Source: CBDBBY01 sp965205055 (GTDB lineage Bacteria > Pseudomonadota > Alphaproteobacteria > Rhodobacterales > Rhodobacteraceae). Taken from it: a stretch of DNA of 64,000 nucleotides. The position numbers and the translations under genes are program-made. Where the stretch lies: assembly GCA_965205055.1 (NCBI GenBank), contig OZ242030.1, positions 3,968,001 through 4,032,000 of the forward strand, given 5' to 3'. Within the stretch, counting starts at the first letter, position 1. The number at the start of each line of letters is the position of its first letter. The notes below the pieces were generated by a model. The model worked only from the letters and a program-made list of their open reading frames with translations, made no database searches and was not told where the DNA came from. Positions 9,440 through 16,977 of this stretch are shown in pieces.

Positions 9440-11533
9440 GTGAGTTTCAAGCCTCTGACTCTCGGCGAAGAAGGACTTCCCCTCGGGTCGGTCGACGCCG
9501 TCGTCTTCGACACGGAAACAACAGGTCTCAGCACGGGCAAGGATCGGATCGTCGAGCTGGGGGCCGTTCGGATTTCGACCGGACGCATCTTGGACGGCCG
9601 CAAATTCGGGCAGCTTGTGAATCCGGGCTTGCCGATGCCCGATGCCGCTCTCCGAGTGCACCGCATCACTGATTCGGATGTGTCCGATGCGCCCGCCTTC
9701 GATGAGGCGTTCGGTTCCTTTTCTGAATGGGCCGGACCGAGCTTGTTCGCCGGATACTCGATTCATTTCGACTTGGCGGTTCTTGAAGCGGAACATGCTC
9801 GAAACGGCATGCTCTGGTTGGCGCCCAGATTTCTCGACGTGCAGCAACTGGTCCAAGCGCTGAATCCCGACTTGCCCGACTGGTCGCTGGAGACGGTCGC
9901 CGCGTGGTGCGGCGTTGAGGTTGAAAATCGCCATCGCGCGCTTGCGGATGCCGAGACCGCCGCGCGAGTGTTCCTGAAACTGATCCCGAAACTGCGCGCC
10001 GCCAACATCGCGACTTTTTCCGAGGCCGAACGGGCGTGCCGGAAAATAAGCGCCAGGTCCGAGGGCATCCCGTACGGCGGCGTGGCCGATCCCGCTTCGA
10101 CGGCGAATTTCGACAGCTTTCCGTTCCGCAATCGAGTCGGAACGGTCATGACGTCGCCGCCGGAAGTGATCGCAGTTGAAACGACCATGCGCGAAGCGAT
10201 CGCGACTATGGTCGAACGTCGGATCGGGTCTTTGTACGTTCAGCCGGAAGGAGGAAGCGGCTACGGCATCTTGACGGAACGCGACGTCCTGAGAGCGATA
10301 AATTCAGATGGCGACTGTTTGGGCCATACTGTCGGCAGGCATTGCTCGCGCCCGGTCAAGACGGTTGCTCCAAAGGAATTTCTCTACCGGGCGATGATCA
10401 AGATGTCGCTCGGAGGATACAGGCATTTGGGGGTTATGAATCCGGAAGGCGAATTGATCGGCTCGCTGAGCGTTCGCGATCTCATCCGGGACAGGTCGGG
10501 CGGCGCGGCCGCGCTCGGATTCGAAATCGAATCCGCTGACAGCGTATCCGCGCTGGGCCGCGTTTGGTCGGGTCTTTCGGCGGCGGCCGACGCTCTCGTC
10601 CGGGAGTCAGTCGAGGCGAGAAGCATTGCGGCGATCATCTCAAGGGAACTGAGGGCGATGACTTCCCGAGCTTGCGAGTTTGCCGAGGCCGAGCTGGAGG
10701 CGTCGGACGGCACCCGCCCGCCCGCCCGATATGCCATGCTCGTTCTGGGCTCGGGAGGACGCGGCGAAAGTTTGTTGGCGATGGACCAGGACAATGCGAT
10801 TGTTTTTGAAGAAGGCGTTCCCGGAAGCGAAATCGACATGTACTTTGAGCGGCTCGGACGCAGGGTTGCGGACATACTTGATGAAGCGGGAGTCAAGCGT
10901 TGTTCCGGAGGCGTCATGGCATCGAACTCCGCATGGCGCAAAAACGAAGCGGAGTGGAGACAGCAGGTCAAGTCATGGCTCAATCGAACGCGTCCCGAGG
11001 ACATTCTGCATGCGGACATATTTTTCGACGGAATGGCGGTCCACGGAGATGCCCGATTGGCCGAACGACTCCGCGCAGACTCACTTGAAGCCGCCAGATC
11101 GTCGCGCCCCTTTCTGAGGTTGCTTGCCACTAGAGCGGCAGATTTCCGGTTGCCGTTCGGCTTGTTCGGGAATTGGCGGCTCTCAGGCGATCGGGTCGAC
11201 TTGAAGCGGAACGGCCTCATGCCTGTGTTCTCCGCTGCCCGGGCGGCCGCATTGCAGCACGGAGTGGCGGCGAGGTCCACGAAGGGCAGGCTGGAGTCGC
11301 TGCGCAAGCTGAATGCCGTGCCGAATCAAGCGATTGACCGGCTGCTGGTCACCCAAGAGGTAATTCTTGAAACAATTCTGAAGCAGCAACTGACGGATAT
11401 TGTCACTGGAGTCGCGCCATCAAGTCATGTTGCGCCCCGTCAACTTGATCGAGCGGCTCGAAGGCGGCTGGAATGGGCGTTGAAACAATTGGACAGCGTG
11501 AAGGATTTGCTCGGGGTGCCGGCCGGCATGTAA
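9440..11533 (+). CDS. DnaQ-like exonuclease + CBS pair + DUF294 nucleotidyltransferase
   Basis: A 697-residue multidomain protein. Residues 15-190 form a DEDDh exonuclease domain (D24, E26 in FDTETTGL, D111, H165 and D170). Residues about 225-360 hold two CBS motifs (ERDVLRAI, GELIGSLSVRDLI), likely an adenine-nucleotide sensor. Residues about 390-540 form a GlnD/DUF294-type nucleotidyltransferase with LGSGGRGESLLAMDQDNA (D449, D451), followed by the DUF294 C-terminal helical domain. The combination suggests a nucleotide-sensing enzyme that processes or modifies nucleic acid or protein, but no substrate is known to me. GTG 9440 follows AAGGAG. It sits between iolC and iolB on the same strand. 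Confidence 0.88.
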   Translation: MSFKPLTLGEEGLPLGSVDAVVFDTETTGLSTGKDRIVELGAVRISTGRILDGRKFGQLVNPGLPMPDAALRVHRITDSDVSDAPAFDEAFGSFSEWAGPSLFAGYSIHFDLAVLEAEHARNGMLWLAPRFLDVQQLVQALNPDLPDWSLETVAAWCGVEVENRHRALADAETAARVFLKLIPKLRAANIATFSEAERACRKISARSEGIPYGGVADPASTANFDSFPFRNRVGTVMTSPPEVIAVETTMREAIATMVERRIGSLYVQPEGGSGYGILTERDVLRAINSDGDCLGHTVGRHCSRPVKTVAPKEFLYRAMIKMSLGGYRHLGVMNPEGELIGSLSVRDLIRDRSGGAAALGFEIESADSVSALGRVWSGLSAAADALVRESVEARSIAAIISRELRAMTSRACEFAEAELEASDGTRPPARYAMLVLGSGGRGESLLAMDQDNAIVFEEGVPGSEIDMYFERLGRRVADILDEAGVKRCSGGVMASNSAWRKNEAEWRQQVKSWLNRTRPEDILHADIFFDGMAVHGDARLAERLRADSLEAARSSRPFLRLLATRAADFRLPFGLFGNWRLSGDRVDLKRNGLMPVFSAARAAALQHGVAARSTKGRLESLRKLNAVPNQAIDRLLVTQEVILETILKQQLTDIVTGVAPSSHVAPRQLDRAARRRLEWALKQLDSVKDLLGVPAGM

Positions 11534-11662
11534 GCGGTTGCTGTTTTCGGTCCGAAAGTCGCATGTATGGACTCAGGCGGTCGGTTTCGGCAAACGACTG
11601 AAAATTGGGAACCTTTGCCGCGCATCGCCGATGCTCGCTTGGAATCAGGAAAAAGAGGTTGG

Positions 11663-12487
11663 ATGCTCATGCGGGAACTGCTTCGGAAACCAGCGGCGCA
11701 GACTGGCAAGGTGCACTCGGTCACGCCGGAAAATGCGGGTTGGAAATACGTCGGATTCGGGCTCTACCGCTTATGCGAGGGCGAAACAGCTTGCGAGGAG
11801 ACCGGCCGGACGGAAGCCATGCTTGTGCTCGTCGAGGGCAAGGCACGAATTTCGGCCGGCGAAATGGAATTCGGCGAGATCGGCGACCGTCTCAATGTTT
11901 TCGAACAAAGGCCGCCGCACGCCGTATATGTGCCGATGCAAACCGGTTGGTCCGCCGAGGCGACATCGGAATGCACGTTGGCCGTTTGCTCCGCCCCCGG
12001 TCGAATTGCCCGGACCCCGGCCGTCGTCGGTCCGAAGGGTGTCAATTACTTGGAGCGGGGAAAAGGATCGAACGCGAGACGGATTTTCAATATTGCGATG
12101 GAAGACAGGGACGTCGCCGATAGCCTTCTGGTGACAGAAGTCTTCACTCCGCAAGGCAATTGGTCTTCGTATCCGCCGCATCGTCATGACGAGGACGATT
12201 TCCCGCGGATCACTTATTTGGAAGAAACCTACTACCACAGGCTGAATCCAAGCCAAGGATTCGGTTTTCAGCGGATATTCACCGAGGATGGATCGCTCGA
12301 CGAGACTGTCAGCGTGCGCGATCACGACGTCGTTCTGGTTCCCAAAGGGCATCACCCTTGTGGGGCGCCTTTCGGATACGACATGTATTATCTGAATGTC
12401 ATGGCCGGCCCAATTCGCAAATGGCGGTTCGAGAATCATCCGGATCACGAGTGGCTGTATGATTTTGATCCTGAAAAAAAGCGTTGA
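11663..12487 (+). CDS. iolB: 5-deoxy-glucuronate isomerase
   Basis: Converts 5-deoxy-D-glucuronate to 5-dehydro-2-deoxygluconate, the substrate of IolC. It is a bicupin metalloenzyme of 274 residues from the chosen ATG. The metal-site block PPHRHDEDDFPRITYLEETYYHR, recognised in parts (PPHRHDED, LEETYYHR), the GFGFQRIFTEDGS segment and the C-terminal DVVLVPKGHHPC and YYLNVMAGP blocks are all diagnostic. A longer open frame reaches back to 11567. ATG 11663 (or 11669) matches the family N-terminus and follows a purine-rich AGAGG. It ends 182 bases before the dioxygenase start. Confidence 0.95.
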   Translation: MLMRELLRKPAAQTGKVHSVTPENAGWKYVGFGLYRLCEGETACEETGRTEAMLVLVEGKARISAGEMEFGEIGDRLNVFEQRPPHAVYVPMQTGWSAEATSECTLAVCSAPGRIARTPAVVGPKGVNYLERGKGSNARRIFNIAMEDRDVADSLLVTEVFTPQGNWSSYPPHRHDEDDFPRITYLEETYYHRLNPSQGFGFQRIFTEDGSLDETVSVRDHDVVLVPKGHHPCGAPFGYDMYYLNVMAGPIRKWRFENHPDHEWLYDFDPEKKR

Positions 12488-12669
12488 GTGTCGCATTTGC
12501 GCGCTCATGGTCGCATTTGCGATGCGTCCGCTGGACACCCCGGCGGCATAAATCCGGATGGCACGCGAAGTCCGCGCTCGCCGATTCCGGCGTCCGCGAA
12601 ATTTTCATTGACCGGAATGGATGCGCAAAAGCAATTGGACGCAAAGCAAGCCGCAAGGAGTTGGCCGAA

Positions 12670-13533
12670 ATGCCCGGATCACTCACTTCCGATCAGTTGC
12701 ATTCGTATCGTGAGGACGGCTTCGTCAAGCCGATCCGAGCGTTTTCGCCGGAGCGCGCGGTTGAACTTCGGGAAAACATCGAAAGGATCGAACGGGAATG
12801 CGCCGACGCCGACAAACCCATTGATATCAATCAATATTTCAGGGTGAACGGACAAATCGTCATTCCGCTGCTCTATGAAATGACGCGAACCGAAGCGGTG
12901 CTGGACGCGGTCGAGAGCGTTCTGGGTCCGAATTTGCTCGTTTGGTCCTGCGAGCTTTTCATCAAGGAGGCCGGATCCGAAAAGATCGTATCTTGGCATC
13001 AAGACATGACGTACTGGGGCATGGGAGGTTCAGACAAGCAAGCGACCGCTTGGATCGCGATCACGAACGTGTCCGAGGAAGCAGGTTGCATGCGCTTCGT
13101 GCCCGGGTCTCACAAGCAGCAGTTGGTTCCCCACATCGACAAGTTTTCCGAGAACAACCTGCTTTCGCGAGGGCAGGAAGTTGCGGTCGACGTCGACGAG
13201 GACGACGCGGTGCTCGACGATCTCGCTCCGGGCGAGATGTCCATACACCACGGCAGAATTTTTCATGCGTCCGGACCCAACCGGTCTTCCGACAGGCGGA
13301 TCGGTGCCGCTATCCGATATGTTGCGCCAGACTTGGAACGCTCGGCGAGCGGCCGCGACTTTGCGACCCTTGTGCGCGGGGTCGACAAGTGCGGGAACTG
13401 GATAAACGCAGCGCCGCCGATGAAGTTGCTCGGCGAAAGTGAAATGGCGACCTACAACTTGATCATGGAGGCGCAAGCTTCGATTTTGGGTGAAGGCGCC
13501 GAACAGGCAATGCCTTTGTACAACGTCGCATGA
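12670..13533 (+). CDS. Phytanoyl-CoA dioxygenase-family Fe(II)/2-oxoglutarate oxygenase
   Basis: A 287-residue double-stranded beta-helix oxygenase. The iron ligands are visible as H110-Q-D112 (VSWHQDMTYW) and a distal His at 199 in IFHASGPNRSSDRR, with Arg nearby for 2-oxoglutarate. A longer frame extends to 12484, but ATG 12670 follows AAGGAG at good spacing and gives a normal N-terminus. Substrate not determined. The family hydroxylates diverse small molecules, including 2-aminoethylphosphonate in PhnY. Its immediate neighbour is an HD-domain protein, as in phnY-phnZ, so the two may act in sequence. Location beside iol genes makes an inositol-derived or phosphonate substrate a reasonable guess only. 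Confidence 0.9.
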   Translation: MPGSLTSDQLHSYREDGFVKPIRAFSPERAVELRENIERIERECADADKPIDINQYFRVNGQIVIPLLYEMTRTEAVLDAVESVLGPNLLVWSCELFIKEAGSEKIVSWHQDMTYWGMGGSDKQATAWIAITNVSEEAGCMRFVPGSHKQQLVPHIDKFSENNLLSRGQEVAVDVDEDDAVLDDLAPGEMSIHHGRIFHASGPNRSSDRRIGAAIRYVAPDLERSASGRDFATLVRGVDKCGNWINAAPPMKLLGESEMATYNLIMEAQASILGEGAEQAMPLYNVA

Positions 13534-13653
13534 GAAAATATTGAATTGCGCAAACCCGCCCGCGCGGTGTTCCATTGAAGCAATGGAACAGAGTCGGGGG
13601 CTCGCAGCGCGTCCGGCACCACAAAGCGGTTCCCTTGAGGGAAGGAGAAACTA

Positions 13654-14259
13654 ATGGCCGAAAGCAATCAAACCGTTTCTTTCGTCGAAATGAAATCCGG
13701 CACCAAGGAGGATTACGAACTCCTTGCGGAATTGGAAAAACCCTATCACGCTCTGACCGCAGATAGAGTTCTGGCGGAAATGGAGCGGCAGGGCGAGGAT
13801 ACCCTCTCCGGCTACAAGATCACTCGGCTCTGCCACGGCCTGCAAGCCGGGACCAGAGCCTATCGGGACGGCGCGGACATCGATTGGGTCGTCGGCGCGT
13901 TGCTGCACGACGTCGGAGACGGTTTAGCCCCGCAAAATCATGATCGGTTTTCGGCCGAGGTCATAAGGCCGTTCGTGCGCGAAGAAGTGTCATGGGTGGT
14001 GGAGCACCACGGAATTTTCCAAATGGTCTACTATGCCCATCACTACGGCTGGGACGAGAACGCCCGCGATCGTTTCAAGGACAATATATACTTCAAGTCA
14101 TGCGCCGACTTTTGCGAACGCTGGGATCAATCATCCTTCGATCCCGATTTCCCGACGGAAGACCTGTCGTTCTTTGCTCCGATGGTCCGGGAGGTGTTCG
14201 GGAGGAAAGCCTATGATTCGAGCGTTCTCAGGTCAGGCGTGGCGGTCGGATTGCCTTGA
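13654..14259 (+). CDS. HD-domain protein, PhnZ/MIOX-like oxygenase candidate
   Basis: A 201-residue HD-superfamily protein. Metal-ligand candidates are H61 (RLCHGLQAG), the H85-D86 pair (GALLHDVGDG), H96 (QNHDRF), H118 or H119 (VVEHHG) and D152 or D158. The H61-to-H85 spacing of 24 equals that between the first two ligands of PhnZ, a mixed-valent diiron oxygenase, rather than pointing to any particular nucleotide phosphohydrolase. Start ATG 13654 follows GGGAAGGAG. It is the second member of a pair with the upstream dioxygenase (120-base gap). A hydrolase activity cannot be excluded from sequence alone. Confidence 0.82.
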   Translation: MAESNQTVSFVEMKSGTKEDYELLAELEKPYHALTADRVLAEMERQGEDTLSGYKITRLCHGLQAGTRAYRDGADIDWVVGALLHDVGDGLAPQNHDRFSAEVIRPFVREEVSWVVEHHGIFQMVYYAHHYGWDENARDRFKDNIYFKSCADFCERWDQSSFDPDFPTEDLSFFAPMVREVFGRKAYDSSVLRSGVAVGLP

Positions 14260-14928
14260 CGAGGCGTAAAATCGGATCCCGCTGCCAACCGGCATCGAAG
14301 GATTCCCCGAAACATGCAGGAAAATGGGGTTTGGACTGAATTCTGGAAGTGAGGCTTTCAGGAACTGAATTCCCGGCCGCCAAGCGAGGAGTGTTTGAAG
14401 GTTAGTTTGGGAACGATTCGTACTGCACTGACCTCGTGGCCAGCAGAACGAGCGCTGCTGCGTCGAACAGGCCGAGGACACGAAAGCGCTTGACCCAACA
14501 CTTGGAATTGGACAAGGAAATCTGCGTTGCAGAGAAGCGCACACACACAATTGCCCTGACCGAATCCTAAAAATGGGTTGATGTACGGAATCGTTTAGCT
14601 ATAGTATGCCCGCGGGCGCAAGACGCCTGAACGTGTCAAAAGGTGCTCAAGAACTCTGGCAACCCTCTGTTTACAACTGACTGCGCCAACAATCTTCAAT
14701 GTACTGAGCTTGAAGGGCGGAATGGGAAGGAGAGGTGCCGGTCATCAACAGTGTTTTGCACATCGACAAGATGTTCAAAGATGGCGAGCGACCTGTTCGA
14801 ATCTGCAACTGCGCCTTTGCAAATAGACAGGCTTTCATGTAGGCGACTGCGACCGAGAAACCGCCACAATTCGAGGAAGAAGGCATTGATAAAGCATTTC
14901 CTTGCCAGCAGGCGGCAGAGGTTCGTCA
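14260..14928. other. Intergenic region upstream of Kiwa genes
   Basis: About 670 bases. The first part still has host-like composition and no recognisable gene. From about 14640 onward the sequence becomes AT-richer and leads into kwaA, so the island boundary probably lies in 14560-14700. No tRNA, integrase or clear repeat was found. Confidence 0.45.
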
Positions 14929-15474
14929 ATGCGTAGTGGGCTGAATTTATTTGCTCGACTAGCGTTAACCGCGACAGCAATAGCGCCAGTTGGGTTGATT
15001 TACGCTGTCGTTTCTGCACTGCAAATGCAAATCACGACAGCGATAGTGTTCTTGGCTGGCACCTGTATTGCGGTTTTCGTTTGTGTCGGAATCCTTGCTA
15101 CAATCAAGGGTAGGTCTGGCGTAAAGTCAAGTTCTAGTGCTCCGGAAAAACACCGCATCACATCAATTGAACCTGCTGACCGTGAGAACACTGCAATTAT
15201 TTTGTTATATTTGATGCCGTTGTTCACCAAAGATGTTGTTGATCTGAATTGGGAAATATGGATTCCGACGTTGTTAGTTTTTATATCAATTGGAATGACG
15301 AGTCACATCTACTTTTTTAACCCGTTGCTTTCGGTACTAGGTTGGCACTTTTACAGAATGAACACTCCGGAAAATGTTACCCGTATTTTAATTTCAAAGA
15401 AAACTATCAACAATTGCGATGGAACCATTATTGGCATCCAATTAAGTGATTACACAGTTTTGCATACGGAGTAA
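14929..15474 (+). CDS. kwaA: Kiwa anti-phage membrane protein KwaA
   Basis: A 181-residue inner-membrane protein with four predicted membrane segments (about 8-30, 36-58, 88-105 and 110-134) and a cytoplasmic tail. In Kiwa, KwaA is the membrane sensor and acts with the DNA-binding partner KwaB. Identification rests on size, topology, the NPLLSVLGWHFYRM and VTRILISKK C-terminal blocks, and above all on the DUF4868 protein encoded three bases downstream. ATG 14929 follows AGAGG; an upstream in-frame start at 14902 is less likely. Codon use is AT-rich compared with neighbours, which indicates acquisition by transfer. Confidence 0.8.
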   Translation: MRSGLNLFARLALTATAIAPVGLIYAVVSALQMQITTAIVFLAGTCIAVFVCVGILATIKGRSGVKSSSSAPEKHRITSIEPADRENTAIILLYLMPLFTKDVVDLNWEIWIPTLLVFISIGMTSHIYFFNPLLSVLGWHFYRMNTPENVTRILISKKTINNCDGTIIGIQLSDYTVLHTE

Positions 15475-15477
15475 CCC

Positions 15478-16347
15478 ATGCCCAACACGTTTTATGCTTT
15501 TTGCCGAACAAATAATGAAAATCCAATCTACCGAATCCCAATTACACGTGAAATCCAAGATGATCTAGAACAACTTTTTTATGATCAAGAGCAGTCGTTC
15601 TTGGCTAACAGGGATGAGGAAGTTAACTTCAATGGCGATTGGAAGCCAGAGTCAAACCAATTGTTGATTATTGAAAACGAGGAGCTTGCAAAACCTTTCG
15701 CTCGTACGTTTGAACGCACCCCTGCCGCTTACGAACAGCTCGATATAGAGCAAATTGAAAATACTGGCATTAAAGGCATCTTCACTCACGCTAATTCGGG
15801 GAATCGTCGTATTCTCTTACAGCGTTTTCAAACTTCCCAATATCTTCAAAGGGGCCGGACTACGCTGATCTTCAGCAACGCAAGGTTCGGCAGGTTTTCA
15901 GACAATGGGTTTGCTTTAGATACTAAACTGACCGCGATAGTCGAGCAAAATTCGTTTAAGTTTGTAAGTTTTAGCAACCTTCGAACCATTATTCCCATAC
16001 AAGATCATTTCTTGGAGGCAACGTCGGAGGAGGTTACTTCACTTAAGGAGTGCCAACTTTTTTATGTACAAGATGAAGACTATTTTGACACTGCCATGGA
16101 TGAAGGATCAAGAAAAATTATTCGCCGCATAACCAGATCAGGCGTTTTGAACGATTACAATTTCAGCGAGATTCGAGATCGGGCCAGCAGTGTTGGTCTA
16201 GAAATCGAATCACATGACGACAAGCTTGTGCTGCCAAATGATAAACGTGAGATTAAGACGATCCTAAGATTTTTGGATGAAAGCGTATATAGAGGGACGT
16301 TTTCAAATGAAACCTTTGAGACAAATTCAAAACGCCAGATTGAGTGA
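15478..16347 (+). CDS. kwaB: Kiwa anti-phage protein KwaB (DUF4868)
   Basis: A 289-residue soluble protein matching the DUF4868 pattern of KwaB. A central block reads TTLIFSNARFGRFSDNGFAL, then VSFSNLRTIIPIQDHF, and the C-terminus ends RFLDESVYRGTF...SKR, the usual KwaB ending. KwaB is the DNA-binding effector of the Kiwa defence system and works with the membrane protein KwaA. ATG 15478 follows GGAG that overlaps the end of kwaA, so the two are translated together. Base composition is AT-rich. Assigned from memory of the family, not from a search. Confidence 0.8.
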   Translation: MPNTFYAFCRTNNENPIYRIPITREIQDDLEQLFYDQEQSFLANRDEEVNFNGDWKPESNQLLIIENEELAKPFARTFERTPAAYEQLDIEQIENTGIKGIFTHANSGNRRILLQRFQTSQYLQRGRTTLIFSNARFGRFSDNGFALDTKLTAIVEQNSFKFVSFSNLRTIIPIQDHFLEATSEEVTSLKECQLFYVQDEDYFDTAMDEGSRKIIRRITRSGVLNDYNFSEIRDRASSVGLEIESHDDKLVLPNDKREIKTILRFLDESVYRGTFSNETFETNSKRQIE

Positions 16348-16977
16348 ATCTCAGGCTCAAGTTTTTTGTAAGGAGGAGCGTTGATTGCGAGGCGGAAAAT
16401 TACTGTCTTCCAGAGGCTACGCGCGAGGTGACCTTCACCGCATTTGTAAACTCCTCAGGCATTTTGAACGCTTGCAGCCGATGCTTCTATACAGCGTTGC
16501 ATGAGGGAATATATCATTTTGGAAAGTAAGGCGAGTTGATCTGATTGCTCCAACATGCGGGTAGCGGATTGTGGGTTCGGGTGTTCAATTCTGGTTAGTC
16601 AACAACCATTGCTTTTGAAAAGATGCTGAGTCCGGCAAAGGGACCGCCTCGCAAAACATCGAAGAGATTTCGACGGTGATATTCCATGCATGCATTGCGA
16701 CTTAAGTTTGGAATGAAAATGCAACTTTAGAAAGTGAGTTGCATGAATTCAATCAGTTCGGAAATTGGATGCTGTTCACATTGGGAGTCCATGCGTAGCA
16801 TAATGCCGAAATCAACTGCTTCATTCGGCGGCTAGTTTTGTTGTCAGGCCACGATGCAACGTGACAGTTGTGCAAATTCGATCGGCTGGCGGACTCCGCG
16901 CCGATATTGGTCGGCCTTTTTCTTTGACGAACGGTGCAGTAGTAAACTGATTCGAATTGCAGGAGCGGATCGCCGAA
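16348..16977. other. Intergenic region between kwaB and pheT
   Basis: About 630 bases with short frames only. An AAGGAGG near 16371 precedes a TTG-led frame of 16 codons that stops early. A minus-strand frame near 16480-16400 ends in a short peptide that I do not recognise. A terminator hairpin lies at 16900. No pheS, tRNA or integrase is present. Confidence 0.45.
16900..16923 (+). terminator. Terminator-like hairpin before pheT
   Basis: GCCGATATTGGTCGGC folds into a 5-bp stem (GCCGA/TCGGC) followed at once by CTTTTTCTTT. It points rightward and ends 55 bases before the pheT start. It may end transcription from the Kiwa side or act as a pheT leader attenuator. Confidence 0.6.

Noticed and set aside
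14260..16977. tRNA or integrase as the entry point of the Kiwa island
   Set aside because: No tRNA T-loop or cloverleaf and no recombinase motif could be found on either strand.
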